Part shown: piece after piece, positions 53,842 to 64,000 of the stretch
How the letters are laid out: the number at the start of each line of letters is the position of its first letter
Numbering within the stretch: the first letter of the stretch is position 1
Assembly (NCBI GenBank): GCA_002077045.2
Contig: KZ111147.1
Location: forward strand, 662,037-726,036
Source of the DNA: Rachicladosporium sp. CCFEE 5018
Taxonomy: Eukaryota; Ascomycota; Dothideomycetes; Cladosporiales; Cladosporiaceae
Direction: 5' to 3'
DNA: 64,000 nucleotides
Position numbers and translations under genes: made by a program
Notes under the pieces: model-generated
Seen by the model: the letters and a program-made list of their open reading frames with translations, nothing else
What the model was told of the DNA's origin: nothing
Database searches by the model: none

Positions 53842-54762
53842 TTAGTCACCAGGAGGGTCTGCTACTGCTTCATAGAACTCAACCCGCGCGTGCATAGCGT
53901 GATAAATCTCCATCAAACGCGCACGTTGCGCTGGGCCACGTTCAGCAAGCCGCCAGAGATTATCTAAGTCATCGTCGGCGACGCTTGGTGAAACGGAATC
54001 AGAATTCGAAGGCGACCCGTATTCCGCGTGGTACTCGTCGCCGTGGTCTTCGAGATACTGTCTCCGCTCCTCCTCAAGTCCAGAAGAGACCTGCGGATTA
54101 CTCGACTCATCAGGATACTCGAAGTCGTCTTCCTCGGCCTCAGCAGCGGCGAACCACTCCCCAGTCTCGTCGTCGCGGACGCGCTGGTTGGGCAAGGAAA
54201 AGTACACGGTCCTGATATCGGTCCATCGGACTTGTAGGACGTCATTGCCGCGATTCGACCAGACATAGCTGTCGCCGAAACCCAGGAGCAGAATCTCCCC
54301 GCCTCCGGCAGCATGCTTGCAAGCGAAGTAGGTTGCGTCTTTGTAGCCCAACATGACCGGCTCGCGGTAGTCCGGACCACCGAAACCGCCTGCCGAGACA
54401 TAGCCGTCTCCCTGACGACCTCGCCAGGTGTGAGCGTCTGGTGCTGGTATCCAGTGGTGCGAGAGTGCGATCTCTTCAGGGGCGAGAGAGATGAGCTTAG
54501 TCACCTCACTGCGCATTGTCGGACGGCGGATGGTCCACGATCCGACTTGTATGCTGTTGGTTGTAGAGCTTTGGCGAGGACGCTTGAAGAGCGTGTGCTC
54601 GCGGACGGGCTCGGAGTCTCCATGTCGTGTACGCTGCCGCTGTTGGCATGAAAGACATTTGCCTTGCAGCGCCGTTAGGGAGAAGCCATTCTGGCAGTCG
54701 CAGGAATCTCGGGGCGAGATGGTGAAGTGGTCGCAGAGGCCGTTCTCGATGTCGATGCACAT
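53842..54762 (-). CDS. Hypothetical protein, 306 aa
   Basis: Frame from ATG 54762 to TAA 53842. The N-terminus has a Cys cluster (GLCDHF, SCDCQNGFS, KCLSCQQRQ) that could bind metal. A globular part follows (YVSAGGFGGPDYREPVMLGY, YVWSNRGNDVLQVRWTDIRT, VYFSLPNQRVRD), then a long acidic stretch and a final helix (RARLMEIYHAMHARVEFYEA). The next gene lies in exactly the same frame directly after the stop, so the two may be halves of one interrupted gene. An upstream exon is possible because the frame is open before the ATG without another Met. Confidence 0.5.
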   Translation of the reverse strand: MCIDIENGLCDHFTISPRDSCDCQNGFSLTALQGKCLSCQQRQRTRHGDSEPVREHTLFKRPRQSSTTNSIQVGSWTIRRPTMRSEVTKLISLAPEEIALSHHWIPAPDAHTWRGRQGDGYVSAGGFGGPDYREPVMLGYKDATYFACKHAAGGGEILLLGFGDSYVWSNRGNDVLQVRWTDIRTVYFSLPNQRVRDDETGEWFAAAEAEEDDFEYPDESSNPQVSSGLEEERRQYLEDHGDEYHAEYGSPSNSDSVSPSVADDDLDNLWRLAERGPAQRARLMEIYHAMHARVEFYEAVADPPGD

Positions 54763-56002
54763 CTTGAAGATCGTCGAACCGTGCGTTGTCGAGTCGTGCC
54801 ACGATTGTCGAACCCAAAGAGCATCTTGGGAGTACGTCTAGTGCCATCGTAAGGACAAAGCGCATGCTGTCGAGTTGCTGGGTATTCATCCTGTTCATTG
54901 TCTATAATAGCGAGTCGCCGGAAGCAGCGCTCGAACACCCATCTCAGCCCCGATACCCACAACCTTACATACCCATAGAGGACTTATTGTTGCTCGAGGT
55001 CATGGCATTGCACAACTTCTGATGACCGTGCCCAACCCTCCATGGTCCACACGTCAGGCGACATCGTGAATCGAATCCCGAGCAATCCATCGCGTTTCGG
55101 ATTTGTCACATATATGATCGAATGGGACATGGAAATGTGGATTGTCAGTAATTCGGGAGAATGGCTATGCTGAATTTCATTTGAAAGGACGAGACGAAGT
55201 TAGAGCACATGAGAAAGCAGAAAATAGGATACCCAGCTTGAACAACTTACCTCGATATTCGATCGAACGCTATATGGACAGTCATTGAAATTATGCCAGT
55301 ATCGGCATGAGAGATGCTTCAACCCGACACAGGATTGCTCATGATGAGATGGAAGGAGACCTGCCTGTAGATGTACAGTAGTGGCTTGTGATACCTTTGG
55401 CGCTGTTTCCAGTTCCCTGGGACGATATCCGAGAATGATTCCTTTGTTCGTCAGTAAGGCCAAGACAACCGCGATGGCCGAAGTCGAAAAGCCACGCTCG
55501 GAGATGCCACTCGATTGTCTCGTCGCTGGCGTCAGACCGAGGCGAAGATGCTGGGTGATGCCTTTTGACAGAATGTGCGATGCATTGGAAGAAGACCCTC
55601 AGTCTGAGCGCCACGAACGACGTGTAACTTTGGTTGGGGGAGCGCTGTAAAGATAGTGTACCATTATAGAATGTATCAATACCAGATCGACCTACCCTTT
55701 ACCCAGTCACCTCGTTCACCAGCATTGTTCGCGTTCGGGGCTGGTAATACTGCCCGAGTACGCCAGAGTCATGCGACGTCTTCGCCAAGCATTTCGCGGC
55801 TTCGTCCCGCGTCGAGCTTCTCCAGATTTGAGCTTCACGGCAGCAAATTTCAAGACGAGACGACGGAGTAGCGCGATACAGCATACGGCACATTGCTACA
55901 TTGCCATAGTCTGCACGTGTATCCACCAGCAGCGCTATTAGCCATCACTACCCCACATCTCCTACACAACATAGCACACGTCGAGTGCAACAGACAGCCG
56001 CA
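54763..56002. other. Intergenic, 1.2 kb
   Basis: Region between a minus-strand gene and CBF5 on the plus strand, so it includes both promoters. Short frames (for example 55339-55614 minus) have no supporting feature. No tRNA or repeat was recognised. Confidence 0.4.
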
Positions 56003-57609
56003 ATGGCGCTCGTCAAAACTTCCTCCCTCGACGATGCGTACATCATAAAACCGGAGGCCGCTGCGCCCAATATCAACTATGCCGACTGGCCGCTCCTGCT
56101 CAAGAACTGGGATCAGCGTACGTTGTCACAGCGAACGGTGTCCGGGAGTCTGCTTGTGCTGTGATGGCAGCGCGGTAGACTCCCACAACCTACAGTTACA
56201 TGAACTAATATCTTTCAACAGTCAACGTTCGCACTGGTCACTTCACCCCCATCCCCGCAGGCTCAAATCCCGAGAAGCGAGAGCTGAAAGAGTACATCTC
56301 CTCCGGCGTTATCAACCTCGACAAGCCGTCAAACCCCTCCTCCCACGAAGTCGTAGCATGGATGAAGCGCATGCTCCGCGTGGATCGCACTGGTCACTCT
56401 GGTACTCTCGACCCGAAGGTCACGGGATGCTTGATCGTCTGCATTGACCGCGCGACTCGTCTGGTCAAGAGTCAGCAAGGTGCTGGGAAGGAGTACGTCT
56501 GCGTGCTGCGGCTGCATGACAAGCTACCAGGTGGCCAAGCACAGCTGTCGCGCGCACTTGAGACGTTGACTGGTGCGCTGTTTCAGCGGCCACCGCTCAT
56601 CTCGGCTGTCAAGCGTCAGTTGCGCATCCGCACGATCCATGAAAGCAAGCTGATTGAGTTCGACAATGATCGCCAACTCGCTGTTTTCTGGGTATCCTGC
56701 GAGGCTGGTACATACATCCGTACGCTCTGCGTGCATCTGGGTCTTCTCCTCGGCGTTGGTGGTCACATGCAAGAGCTGCGCCGTGTGCGATCAGGCGCCA
56801 TGAACGAGCAGGAAGGCATGGTCACACTCCACGACGTCCTCGACGCACAATGGCTCTACGACAATCAGCGCGACGAGAGCATGCTCCGCAAAGTCATCTC
56901 ACCTCTCGAATGCCTCCTCACATCGTACAAGCGCGTCGTCGTCAAAGACAGCGCAGTCAACGCCGTCTGCTACGGAGCCAAGCTCATGATACCCGGTCTC
57001 CTGCGCCACGAGTCTGGCATAAGTTTATACGAAGAAATCGTGCTCATCACGACAAAGGGTGAAGCGATCGCCATCGGCATCGCGCAGATGTCTACCGTCG
57101 AGATGTCCTCATGCGATCACGGCGTAGTCGCAAAGGTGAAGCGCTGCATCATGGAGCGCGATCTGTATCCTCGCAGATGGGGCATGGGACCCACAGCCGT
57201 GACCAAGAAGCAGCTTAAAGAGAGTGGGAAGCTGGACAAATATGGCAAGCCTAACGAGCAGACGCCGTCAGAGTGGAAGAAAGAGTACAAGGACTTCAAC
57301 GACGAAAATGGCGTTAACGGCACCGTTGCTGTCGCGGGTTCGCATGGTGCGCCGAAGAGCGAAGCTCAGGCTGCTGAGGGCGCGCCAGTCAAGGAGGGCA
57401 TCCCTGGGAAAGGCTCAGAGAAGACCACGAAAGAGGATGTCGAGATGGCGGACGCGATCCCGCCTATCGAGGTTGAGGGCGGAAAGAAGAAGCGAAAGCA
57501 TGATGGCGAGACGGCTGAGGAGAAGGCTGCACGGAAGGCGGCGAAGAAGGCCAAGAAGGAGAAGAGGGCTAGTGCTGGGGGCGCGACGGCGGATGCCGAC
57601 AGCGAGTAG
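56003..57609 (+). CDS. CBF5: H/ACA RNP pseudouridine synthase (dyskerin)
   Basis: Two exons: 56003-56117 and 56222-57609, with a 104-nt intron (CAGC|GTACGT...AACTAATATCTTTCAACAG); 500 aa. Cbf5 is the catalytic subunit of box H/ACA snoRNPs in the nucleolus. It pseudouridylates rRNA and snRNA. Visible: NWDQLNVRTGHFTPIPAG across the junction, SGVINLDKPSNPSSHEVVAW, and the catalytic Asp102 in GHSGTLDPKVTGCLIV. Then follow CEAGTYIRTLCVHLGLLLG and the PUA region (AVCYGAKLMIPGLL, TTKGEAIAIGIAQM). The tail has nucleolar Lys-rich repeats (GGKKKRKHDGE, KKAKKEKR). Confidence 0.97.
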
Positions 57610-58200
57610 AACTCGGATGGCGGTGTTTGCTTGATGTCGTCGCCTGGTGGTGTTCGCTTGTACTGAGGCTCGCCTCTCCGTCCAAGGAAGGTGTGAGGGC
57701 CTTTCTGCCGGGCTAGAGCGGGCATATGTCGGAGAACTGTCATTGCCTCTCGTGTCGGATCCTGCGAACGAGTCTGCGGAAAATGTCACGGTACATGGCG
57801 TACAAGAGAAGGCGTGTACAATATGCACAGCATGAGCGTATGTGGCGAATGGCGTTCCGGAGAAAGCTGTCTGGGACACGGAAGGTCCGGTGGGCTGTTT
57901 TGCTTCGTTATCAGTATACAGCTCTTGGAGGCGTGTCTACGCTTCAGTATCAACAATGTCAAAATCACTGTGCCTCCTGCGCCTTTGCACTGCTATCAAC
58001 ATGCCACGTGCTCACAGCCCCTGCCATGTGTGCTCTGGACTTCTACAGCTTCGTGCATCCAGGAGCGATACTCTCCAAATGCGCAAAAAGCTCCTCATTC
58101 CAACGCTTCTCCATGTTCTGCCCAATTTCACTCTCAACGCCATACCCATCCCTATCTTCGCATTAGCCAAACTCCTCTCCATCAAAATCGAACATGATAC
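57610..58200. other. Convergent 3' region, CBF5 / SDR
   Basis: 591 bp. It probably contains the last SDR exon on the minus strand (about 58117-58043). That exon reads NMEKRWNEELFAHLESIAPG and ends CTKL plus stop, a normal SDR C-terminus. Otherwise no gene is seen. Confidence 0.45.
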
Positions 58201-59097
58201 TCACGTAGCAACCTCACAATCCATCAGAAACTTCCCATGCTCCTCCGCGCCCATACTAGGACTCACGGCATGCACCAGCGTCCGTCCACCCACCTCCGTC
58301 GTCCTCGCCATGAGCTTCAGCATTACAGACATGAACACCTTCTGCGCCAACGGCATCTCATCGCGGAAGATCTCGCTCGTGCAGGCGCCAGGCGTGGCGA
58401 GCGTGAGCGCCACGTTAGACTTCTCCGGCGAAAAAGGCGAGAGCGTAGAGGCGATGTGGCGGTGCGCGTAGAAGACTAGCAACTTGGAGAGAGCGTAGTA
58501 GGCGCCTATTGGGATTGCGTCTCGGGTGTTCAACTTGTCTAGGATTTTGCCATCGGTTTCGAGGATCGTGGGGTCGGCTGTGTACATTAGGTCGCTGCCA
58601 ATGATGGCAATGCGGCCTTTCGAGCCAGTGCGTTGGGCTGAGCGACGGAGTGTAGGCAGGAGCAAAAGCTCGAGCAGTACTGTGCCGATGACGTTCACGG
58701 CTACGTGGTGCTCTACGCCGTCGATTGTACTCCATTTCGAGCTCAGCACACCGGCGTTTAGGACTGCGGCATCTAGTCTCTGCAGTCCTGAGGCGCGTTT
58801 GGCGAAGGCTTTGACGGATTCTCGGGAGCTCATGTCCAGTTGCCAGACTTCGACGCGGTTTGCGGGGACATTGCAGGAGGCTATGAGATCTTGCGCGGCT
58901 GTTTCGCCTTTGGAGACTGTGCGGACGGCGAGGATGACTTTTGCGGCGTCTAGATTGAGGAGGTGGCGGGCTGCCTCGAGACCCAGGCCGGTGTTGGAGC
59001 CAGTGACGATGATTGTCTGGCCGCTGAAGGATTGCGTAGGGATGGGGATGGAGACAAAGAGCTGGGAGCGAAGGAGGGTGTAGGCGTAGGGCGCCAT
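58201..59097 (-). CDS. Short-chain dehydrogenase/reductase
   Basis: 298 codons from ATG 59097. Classical SDR Rossmann fold: the cofactor motif TIIVTGSNTGLGLEAARHLL, AVLNAGVL (NAG), the catalytic Ser in IAIIGSDLMY, and YYALSKLL (YxxxK). The substrate is unknown; fungal enzymes of this type are often annotated as retinol dehydrogenase-like. The frame ends at TGA 58201, but a small final exon lies downstream. One phase-correct option is donor GAG|GTTGCT (58212) to acceptor GGGCAG (58118), giving an end at 58043. A stronger GTGAGT donor nearby does not fit the phase of that acceptor. The 3' structure is therefore unsettled. Confidence 0.85.
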   Translation of the reverse strand: MAPYAYTLLRSQLFVSIPIPTQSFSGQTIIVTGSNTGLGLEAARHLLNLDAAKVILAVRTVSKGETAAQDLIASCNVPANRVEVWQLDMSSRESVKAFAKRASGLQRLDAAVLNAGVLSSKWSTIDGVEHHVAVNVIGTVLLELLLLPTLRRSAQRTGSKGRIAIIGSDLMYTADPTILETDGKILDKLNTRDAIPIGAYYALSKLLVFYAHRHIASTLSPFSPEKSNVALTLATPGACTSEIFRDEMPLAQKVFMSVMLKLMARTTEVGGRTLVHAVSPSMGAEEHGKFLMDCEVAT

Positions 59098-59871
59098 GGT
59101 CAGCAGCTCTCACGAGGGTTTGGAAGGAAGAGACTTAGAAAGAGAAAATGATAATGGAATGCTGGAATGCTGAACGTTGCATCGAACACCACTCGACTCT
59201 GCCGCTGTCGCCGTACGGAGTCCCGCATCAGGACCTACTTATCGTGGTTTCGGGGCGAATATGCTGAATAATGTCTTCGGCACTTCCATCTGCGCGAGGA
59301 GCGCGGTGCTACATTGTATGGCAGTGAAGCCTGAAGCAGATTGGACCCATCGTGCAACGAGGTGTCGAGAGAGATGAAATCGGGGCGGCGGGCGATCTTT
59401 GAAGAGCTCCCGGAGGGAAGTTGGACCGAGCATTGGAGGGCGGGTGCCTTGTAAAGTGTCAAACGAATTGACTGCTTGCGGAACTCCGTGAGACTATGCT
59501 GGCGAATGGCGCGCGAGTGTTATATGCCAAACATTGCGGTATGCACTTGACGGTGATCACTTCGCCAACTTCTTAACTTAGGAGCAGCTGTGGTGGAAGA
59601 AAGTAAGGATCGTGTAGTGAAGTCGATTGATTGCGCTCATATCGCGTCTGTCCACCAAAAGTATAGCAAGCGCGTCATCACGCGGCGCGGTGACAACACT
59701 CCCTCCGAGAGACAAAGGAATGGAATGACAACAATCCAAAGCAACGCAGTCAAGGACGAGCATCCTTCCGCTGCACTTGCCCGTACCTGAGATCTGCAAC
59801 TCACGATCCGCACTCCGGTAAGTCAGGAACTAGTGGGTCTTGCATCATTAAGCGAAAGCCGTCGCAACAAA
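59098..59871. promoter_or_regulatory. Divergent promoter, SDR / NmrA-like gene
   Basis: 774 bp between divergent oxidoreductase-type genes. Only short frames; no gene is supported. Confidence 0.4.
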
Positions 59872-60849
59872 ATGTTCACTTCACCTCCACCTTACTCTTC
59901 ATCCCCATCAACTCCAGCACAGCCAGAGAAGATGGCCGCTCCAGTTCGCCGCCTGCTCGTGACCGGCGCGACAGGCAAGCAAGGTGGCGCTCTCATCAAA
60001 GCACTTCTCAAAAAGTCATCGCAACCATTCAAGATCTACGCAGTCACACGCAAATCCGGGTCTGCCAGCGCACAAGCTCTCGCGTCCAAGCCAAATGTCA
60101 AGGTCGTGGAAGGCAACCTCAAGAACATTGATGGCATCATGTCGCAGATTCCAAAGCCAGTCTGGGGCGTCTTCTCGGTGCCCATGCTCGATAATGGCAT
60201 CAAGAACGAAGAAGCCTACGGTTACGCTCTCAATAACGCCGCTGTGAAAGCCGAGACTTCGCACATAGTCTTCACCTCCACCGAGCGAGGTGGGCAGGAG
60301 AAGAGCGAAAACGACCCGACTGTTGTGCCTCACTTCGCCAGCAAGTTCCGCATTGAGCAGGACATCAAGGCGAAAGCTGCCGAGAGCGACGGGAAGCTAA
60401 CCTACACATTCCTCCGTCCCGTAGCGTTCTTCGAGAACCAACCAAAGAACTTCATCGGTCAAGCCTTCATCAGCATGTGGCGTCAGAACGGGCTTGACCG
60501 CCCGCTGCAAATGATCGCCTCCAGCGACATTGGTGAGGTAGCTGCCGAGGCGTTCCTCAAAGCTTCTGAGCCGGACTACAAGAACAAGGGGATCTCACTC
60601 GCGGGCGACGAGCTCACTCCAAATCAGGCTGCGGAGATCTTCAAGAAGGTGACTGGAGAGGAAATCCCGGCTACGTACAACGGGATTGCTGCTGCTATCC
60701 GGTGGATGGTGGGAGACCTGCATCACATGTTTGCGTGGTTCGCGAAGGAGGGTTTTGCGGCGGATGTCAAGGGATTGAGAGCGAAGTACTCATTCATGAA
60801 GGATTATGAGACGTGGCTGCGGCAGGAGAGTGCGTGGAAGAAGTTGTGA
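59872..60849 (+). CDS. NmrA-like NAD(P)-binding protein
   Basis: 325 aa, intronless; an internal Met at 59932 is an alternative start. Atypical SDR of the NmrA/HSCARG type, which binds NAD(P) and often acts as a redox sensor or reductase. Rossmann motif RLLVTGATGKQGGALIKALL; then VTRKSGSASAQAL, VEGNLKNIDGIMSQI, SHIVFTSTERGG (Thr rather than the SDR Tyr-x3-Lys pair), TFLRPVAFFEN and SSDIGEVAAEAFL. The in-frame GTG at 59833 is not the start. It is divergent from the SDR gene; no functional link is shown. Confidence 0.88.
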   Translation: MFTSPPPYSSSPSTPAQPEKMAAPVRRLLVTGATGKQGGALIKALLKKSSQPFKIYAVTRKSGSASAQALASKPNVKVVEGNLKNIDGIMSQIPKPVWGVFSVPMLDNGIKNEEAYGYALNNAAVKAETSHIVFTSTERGGQEKSENDPTVVPHFASKFRIEQDIKAKAAESDGKLTYTFLRPVAFFENQPKNFIGQAFISMWRQNGLDRPLQMIASSDIGEVAAEAFLKASEPDYKNKGISLAGDELTPNQAAEIFKKVTGEEIPATYNGIAAAIRWMVGDLHHMFAWFAKEGFAADVKGLRAKYSFMKDYETWLRQESAWKKL

Positions 60850-61141
60850 TGTCCGGATGGCATGGTGGGAACGGCATGGTCATGGTAGCACTGCGGATGG
60901 CGTTCAAGAGGGACACCAAGGATGGTGGCATTAGATGGGGCATGTAAGCTACAGAATGGAAGCGACAATGCTAGGAGTTCCTGCTCCTCCGTGAGACGTC
61001 GTTCAACTTCACTATGGAGGTTTCCGTTGCCTAGCAACGACTTTGAGACATGTCTGTGACTGCGATTGAGCAATTGCGACAAATTGCCTGTACCCAGCAC
61101 GACTTCATCAGAGCGCATCTGTCGCTCTCTTGTCCCACAAA

Positions 61142-61609
61142 ATGTCGGCATTACAGGATCGGAGCGCCAACACCTCGATGCCCTCCGCAGAAAACGCCAA
61201 GACAAGCGCTCCAGGCGAAGAGAATGCGAAAGCAGTGCAAGCAAAAGAGCACAAGAAACTCACAGAGCAGAAGCAGAGCGAGAGCGATGGGTACGTCAAC
61301 AGCATCTCGTCGGTAGCCGACTGTCGTACGATTGCCCGAAGCTGACAGATCTAACCACGAACAGACAACCCTACATCAGCCCTTCGGACTCGATCATGAG
61401 CCCAGCAAGCCAGAAGCTTTCGTCATTCAAACAGAAGCAGATCAACAAGTATGTTCGTACCCTTCCCAACTCTATGCTGCGCGTGGCAGAGCCTGACGTG
61501 CTTTTGCTTCCCCAGGTCTGGCTCGGAGTCTACGAGGAGATCTCTGTTCGCGAGGACGACGTCGGGCAACGATCGTGAGGCTACGAGCGGAGAGCGCGAG
61601 ACACCCTAG
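61142..61609 (+). CDS. SPO12: Spo12-family cell-cycle protein
   Basis: Three exons: 61142-61290, 61365-61448 and 61516-61609; introns of 74 and 67 nt; 108 aa. All junctions are phase-correct. The spliced exon 2 gives the Spo12 signature YISPSDSIMSPASQKLSSFK followed by QKQINK. In yeasts Spo12 (S. pombe Wis3) acts in the mitotic-exit (FEAR) control at the nucleolus and is regulated by phosphorylation of this SPSD...MSP motif. The N-terminus is polar and disordered; the tail is Arg/Ser-rich. Small multi-exon genes of this kind are easily missed. Confidence 0.8.
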
Positions 61610-62218
61610 GCGAGTCGAAGGGGAAAGAAGCTGGAAGGGCTTCTCGATGAGCACGACTGAACGACGATAGCATGGCCGGCGCAAATGGATTTGCGGGGCC
61701 GCTGGACACGAACACACTTGCGCGAGACGGCCGGCTGGCGTTGTGCTATTCATGAACAGATACGACGGGCCGTCATGCTGGCAATGGATATTCCAAGTGA
61801 GCGATATTGGGGGAATGCGTGAGCAGGGTGATCGTAGTCGCAGGCCGCAGCGAATCCTCTGCCAAGCTATTAGCTGCAAGCCTTAGTAAGACTTCCTTTA
61901 CCTCCGAGTCTCCGAGGCAGCTCTTTCCAAGCGACCTTCCCATTCAACCCTGACACAGCACACCGCATCACCTCACTAAATCCGCGAGGAGCGAGGCTGA
62001 ACCGAACCGTCGGGCTCGTCTGCTTTGAACAGATGGCAGCCCACGCGATCTCCGTATAGTTGCCACCGCGTAGGATTATACTGACATTGCCCTGTCGGAG
62101 TGCGGCTGATGTCCGACGACATGCACGTCTTCATGGATAAAGTATTTCAGGGGTGTAGGTAAAGTCTCTGCCGGTTACTGACAGCCACTTGTGCTCTCAT
62201 CCTTCGCACCTCGTCACC
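61610..62218. other. Intergenic upstream of the Zn2Cys6 gene
   Basis: 609 bp with no supported gene. It contains the Spo12-like gene 3' flank and the promoter of the regulator. Confidence 0.4.
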
Positions 62219-63745
62219 ATGTCTGGTCGACTGCAAGACCCGCGAGATACCCGAGCGAGGCGGAAGCACCACAAGGTCCTCACCGGCTGCGTGACATGCA
62301 AGAAGCGTCGCGTCAAGTGTGACGAAAAGCAGCCAGCGTGTGACCGATGTGCAAAGGCAAAGATTGTGTGCGGTGGCTACCATGTTCCGAAGGCCCTCAT
62401 CTTCGAGTCTTCGCGGTCCAAGTCCTCCAGCGAGGACGATATTGCAGGCAACGACATGAACTCACGGCAACTTACTGCTCCATCTCGAAGAAATGATCCA
62501 TTCGCGTCTCCGAATCCAGGACCTGCCTACTATGATGCCTTGTTCGCAGCCTTCTTGACGACGTGGATCCCTGATGGCCTCTTGCGAAGATACACATCCC
62601 CGGACGCAAACGGTGACCTGGTCCCAATGTCTTCATGGGCCTTCAGTGCCTGGAATCTGGCAAGTCGTCGACACGAGAGCGTTGTCGGTCAGTCGTTGGT
62701 CTGCCTAACATTGGTCACACTGGGTACGCAGATGGGCGACAAAGCTGTGCTTGCTGATGCCACCAGGCAGTACGATCTTGTTCTACAACGATTACGGACC
62801 CAGGTGTCCTTGCTTGCCCGGCGGCAGCGACCTGCAGAAAAGAAGCAGCAGATCGCCGAGTTGACCGCGGCAAGCTACGTTTGCAGTCAGATGGAGTATG
62901 TTCTACGAGAATGGAAGTCAAGTGACCTACACCTCCAAGGCATGGAGTCGTTATGGTATGCTTGTGATGAATCATGTCTCGAAGATGTCAATCTTCGCTT
63001 GGTCTTCCACGACTATTGTCTGCTCTGGATATAATGCTCGGTGATCCACAGGAAGCACAGCTTCGTGATTCCGGAGGCGTGGTGTCATGCAAATTTCGAC
63101 GCGCCCACACCAGCTGCCTCCATCATCATAAAGCGACTTGCCGTGGCTCAGCGACTGCCTGCACTCCTCGAGGAGTATGACAACTCGACACCCGCAAGCC
63201 CAGTCGCAGAACAACTGGACACCTTACATCGCCTGCTCAAGACGATAGCAGACATTTCCACGATGAACCTTTATTGTAATCATTCAGATGATCCGGGTAC
63301 GCGCATCTGTCCAGCTCTTCCCAAGTCTTGCACGACCATACGAGCCAGTCTCCCTTGTCTCAACAGCAGAATTCTGTCCTGCTACGCCTACGGCTATGCT
63401 CTACAAGCATCGATGACCGTTTGGGACCTTGTTCGCCGGCTCGAATCGAATGAGACCGCTTCCGTATCAGACATGCCCATCAGCGAGCGTAACATTGCAA
63501 GCAACTGCGAGGAGTTGCTTGCCGAGACGTGCTTGTCCATATGTCAATTGACAGACCAGGGCTTCGGACTTTTCACGACTAGTCCGTGCCTGTTCGCACT
63601 CGACACCGCCTGGACAGCTCACACGATGCTGGCGAAGTATCGCGGCCTCGACCTCAATGAGGTCCGTCCTTGGTTTCTAGAGCTCGGTAGCAAACTGGCG
63701 AATGTTGGATACCAGCCGCTGAGAGAGCCATGGCGTGTAGAATAA
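62219..63745 (+). CDS. Zn2Cys6 transcription factor with in-frame TAA
   Basis: ATG 62219 was chosen over the in-frame TTG at 62189. Near residues 24-50 lies the binuclear cluster CVTCKKRRVKCDEKQPACDR followed by CAKAKIVC (C-x2-C-x6-C-x6-C-x2-C-x6-C), a DNA-binding domain. A Fungal_trans_2-like regulatory region follows. The frame meets TAA at 63032-63034 (...HDYCLLWI*CSVIHRKHSFVIPEAW...), then runs in the same frame to 63745. That block resembles the conserved centre of this family, so the stop looks like a break. A 96-nt GT-AG intron at 62956-63051 (TTATG|GTATGC...CCACAG) is phase-correct and would remove it. Without splicing the product is 271 aa. The target is unknown. Confidence 0.72.
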
Positions 63746-64000
63746 GATGAGCTGTCGGTGGAGGCCGCTTGATTCACCAGTGTCGCCGCGGAGGCCGGGA
63801 GGATGCCTTGACATTGTCAGTCAGCACATGATTGTGGTCGAGCGCAAGGCAGGGCTACTGCTAGAAGCACCGCGTCGGCGTAGGCGACATCGCCTTCAAT
63901 CGACCGGAGATAGTCACCAGGAGCATGGCGAGGTGTAGTCATGAACCTCTATGGGAAGACGCAGTTGACTGAGTGTCGGATTCACAAGCCGGAGGAAGGG
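63746..64000. other. Right edge, no gene seen
   Basis: 255 bp of 3' flank after the regulator. A 63-codon frame at 63747-63938 has no support. Confidence 0.4.

Noticed and set aside
55060..55080. Possible tRNA T-loop (AATCGAATCCCGAG)
   Set aside because: No matching acceptor stem, D-arm or anticodon arm nearby.
58201..63745. SDR, NmrA-like and Zn2Cys6 genes as a secondary-metabolite cluster
   Set aside because: No backbone synthase (PKS, NRPS, terpene) is present, and CBF5 and a Spo12-like gene are interspersed or adjacent.

Overview
This 64 kb window is nuclear DNA of a filamentous ascomycete. The genes are spaced about 0.3-1 kb apart and carry short introns (mostly 49-75 nt, GT...AG, often with a CTAAT/CTGAC-like branch site). 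The content is typically fungal: a velvet regulator, CTP synthase, dolichyl-P-glucose synthase, MIPC synthase, a Zn2Cys6 regulator and Drs2. The small-intron, mixed-strand layout and the type of orphan genes suggest a Dothideomycete, possibly near Mycosphaerella-type fungi; that placement is inference. Starts were checked for a real ATG, and spliced models were built by joining frames at GT-AG (in one case GC-AG) sites.

Left part (1-16.3 kb): velC-type velvet gene, a 4.6 kb gene-poor stretch, a RING/ZZ/SH3 protein, a C2H2 zinc-finger gene with a GC-AG intron and a duplicated 5' finger exon, a small membrane protein, mitoribosomal mL46, and an NTF2/SnoaL-like gene with an in-frame stop.

Centre (16.4-31.7 kb): ALG5 and PFS2 (divergent), class II aldolase, CTP synthase, TAH18 and an RRM protein (divergent), ETF-beta and a RING E3. 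Next comes an inverted pair of related orphan genes (31.9-33.2 kb), a secreted subtilase, and a striking 15-bp-periodic minisatellite (36.76-37.29 kb).

Right part (37.4-64 kb): mitochondrial phosphate carrier, PDH E1-alpha, a glycine-rich small protein, SUR1-type MIPC synthase, OMA1, orphans, the flippase Drs2, an amidohydrolase, and a long reading frame broken by in-frame stops. It ends with CBF5, an SDR, an NmrA-like protein, a Spo12-family protein and a Zn2Cys6 regulator with another in-frame stop.

The genes do not form one pathway. Several serve mitochondria (mL46, ETF-beta, phosphate carrier, PDH E1-alpha, OMA1) and several serve membranes and lipids or glycans (ALG5, SUR1, DRS2). No tRNA, rRNA, CRISPR array, intact transposon or convincing secondary-metabolite cluster was seen. 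The items most worth following up are the divergent orphan paralogues, the 15-bp array, and three loci where a stop codon interrupts an otherwise continuous, protein-like frame.
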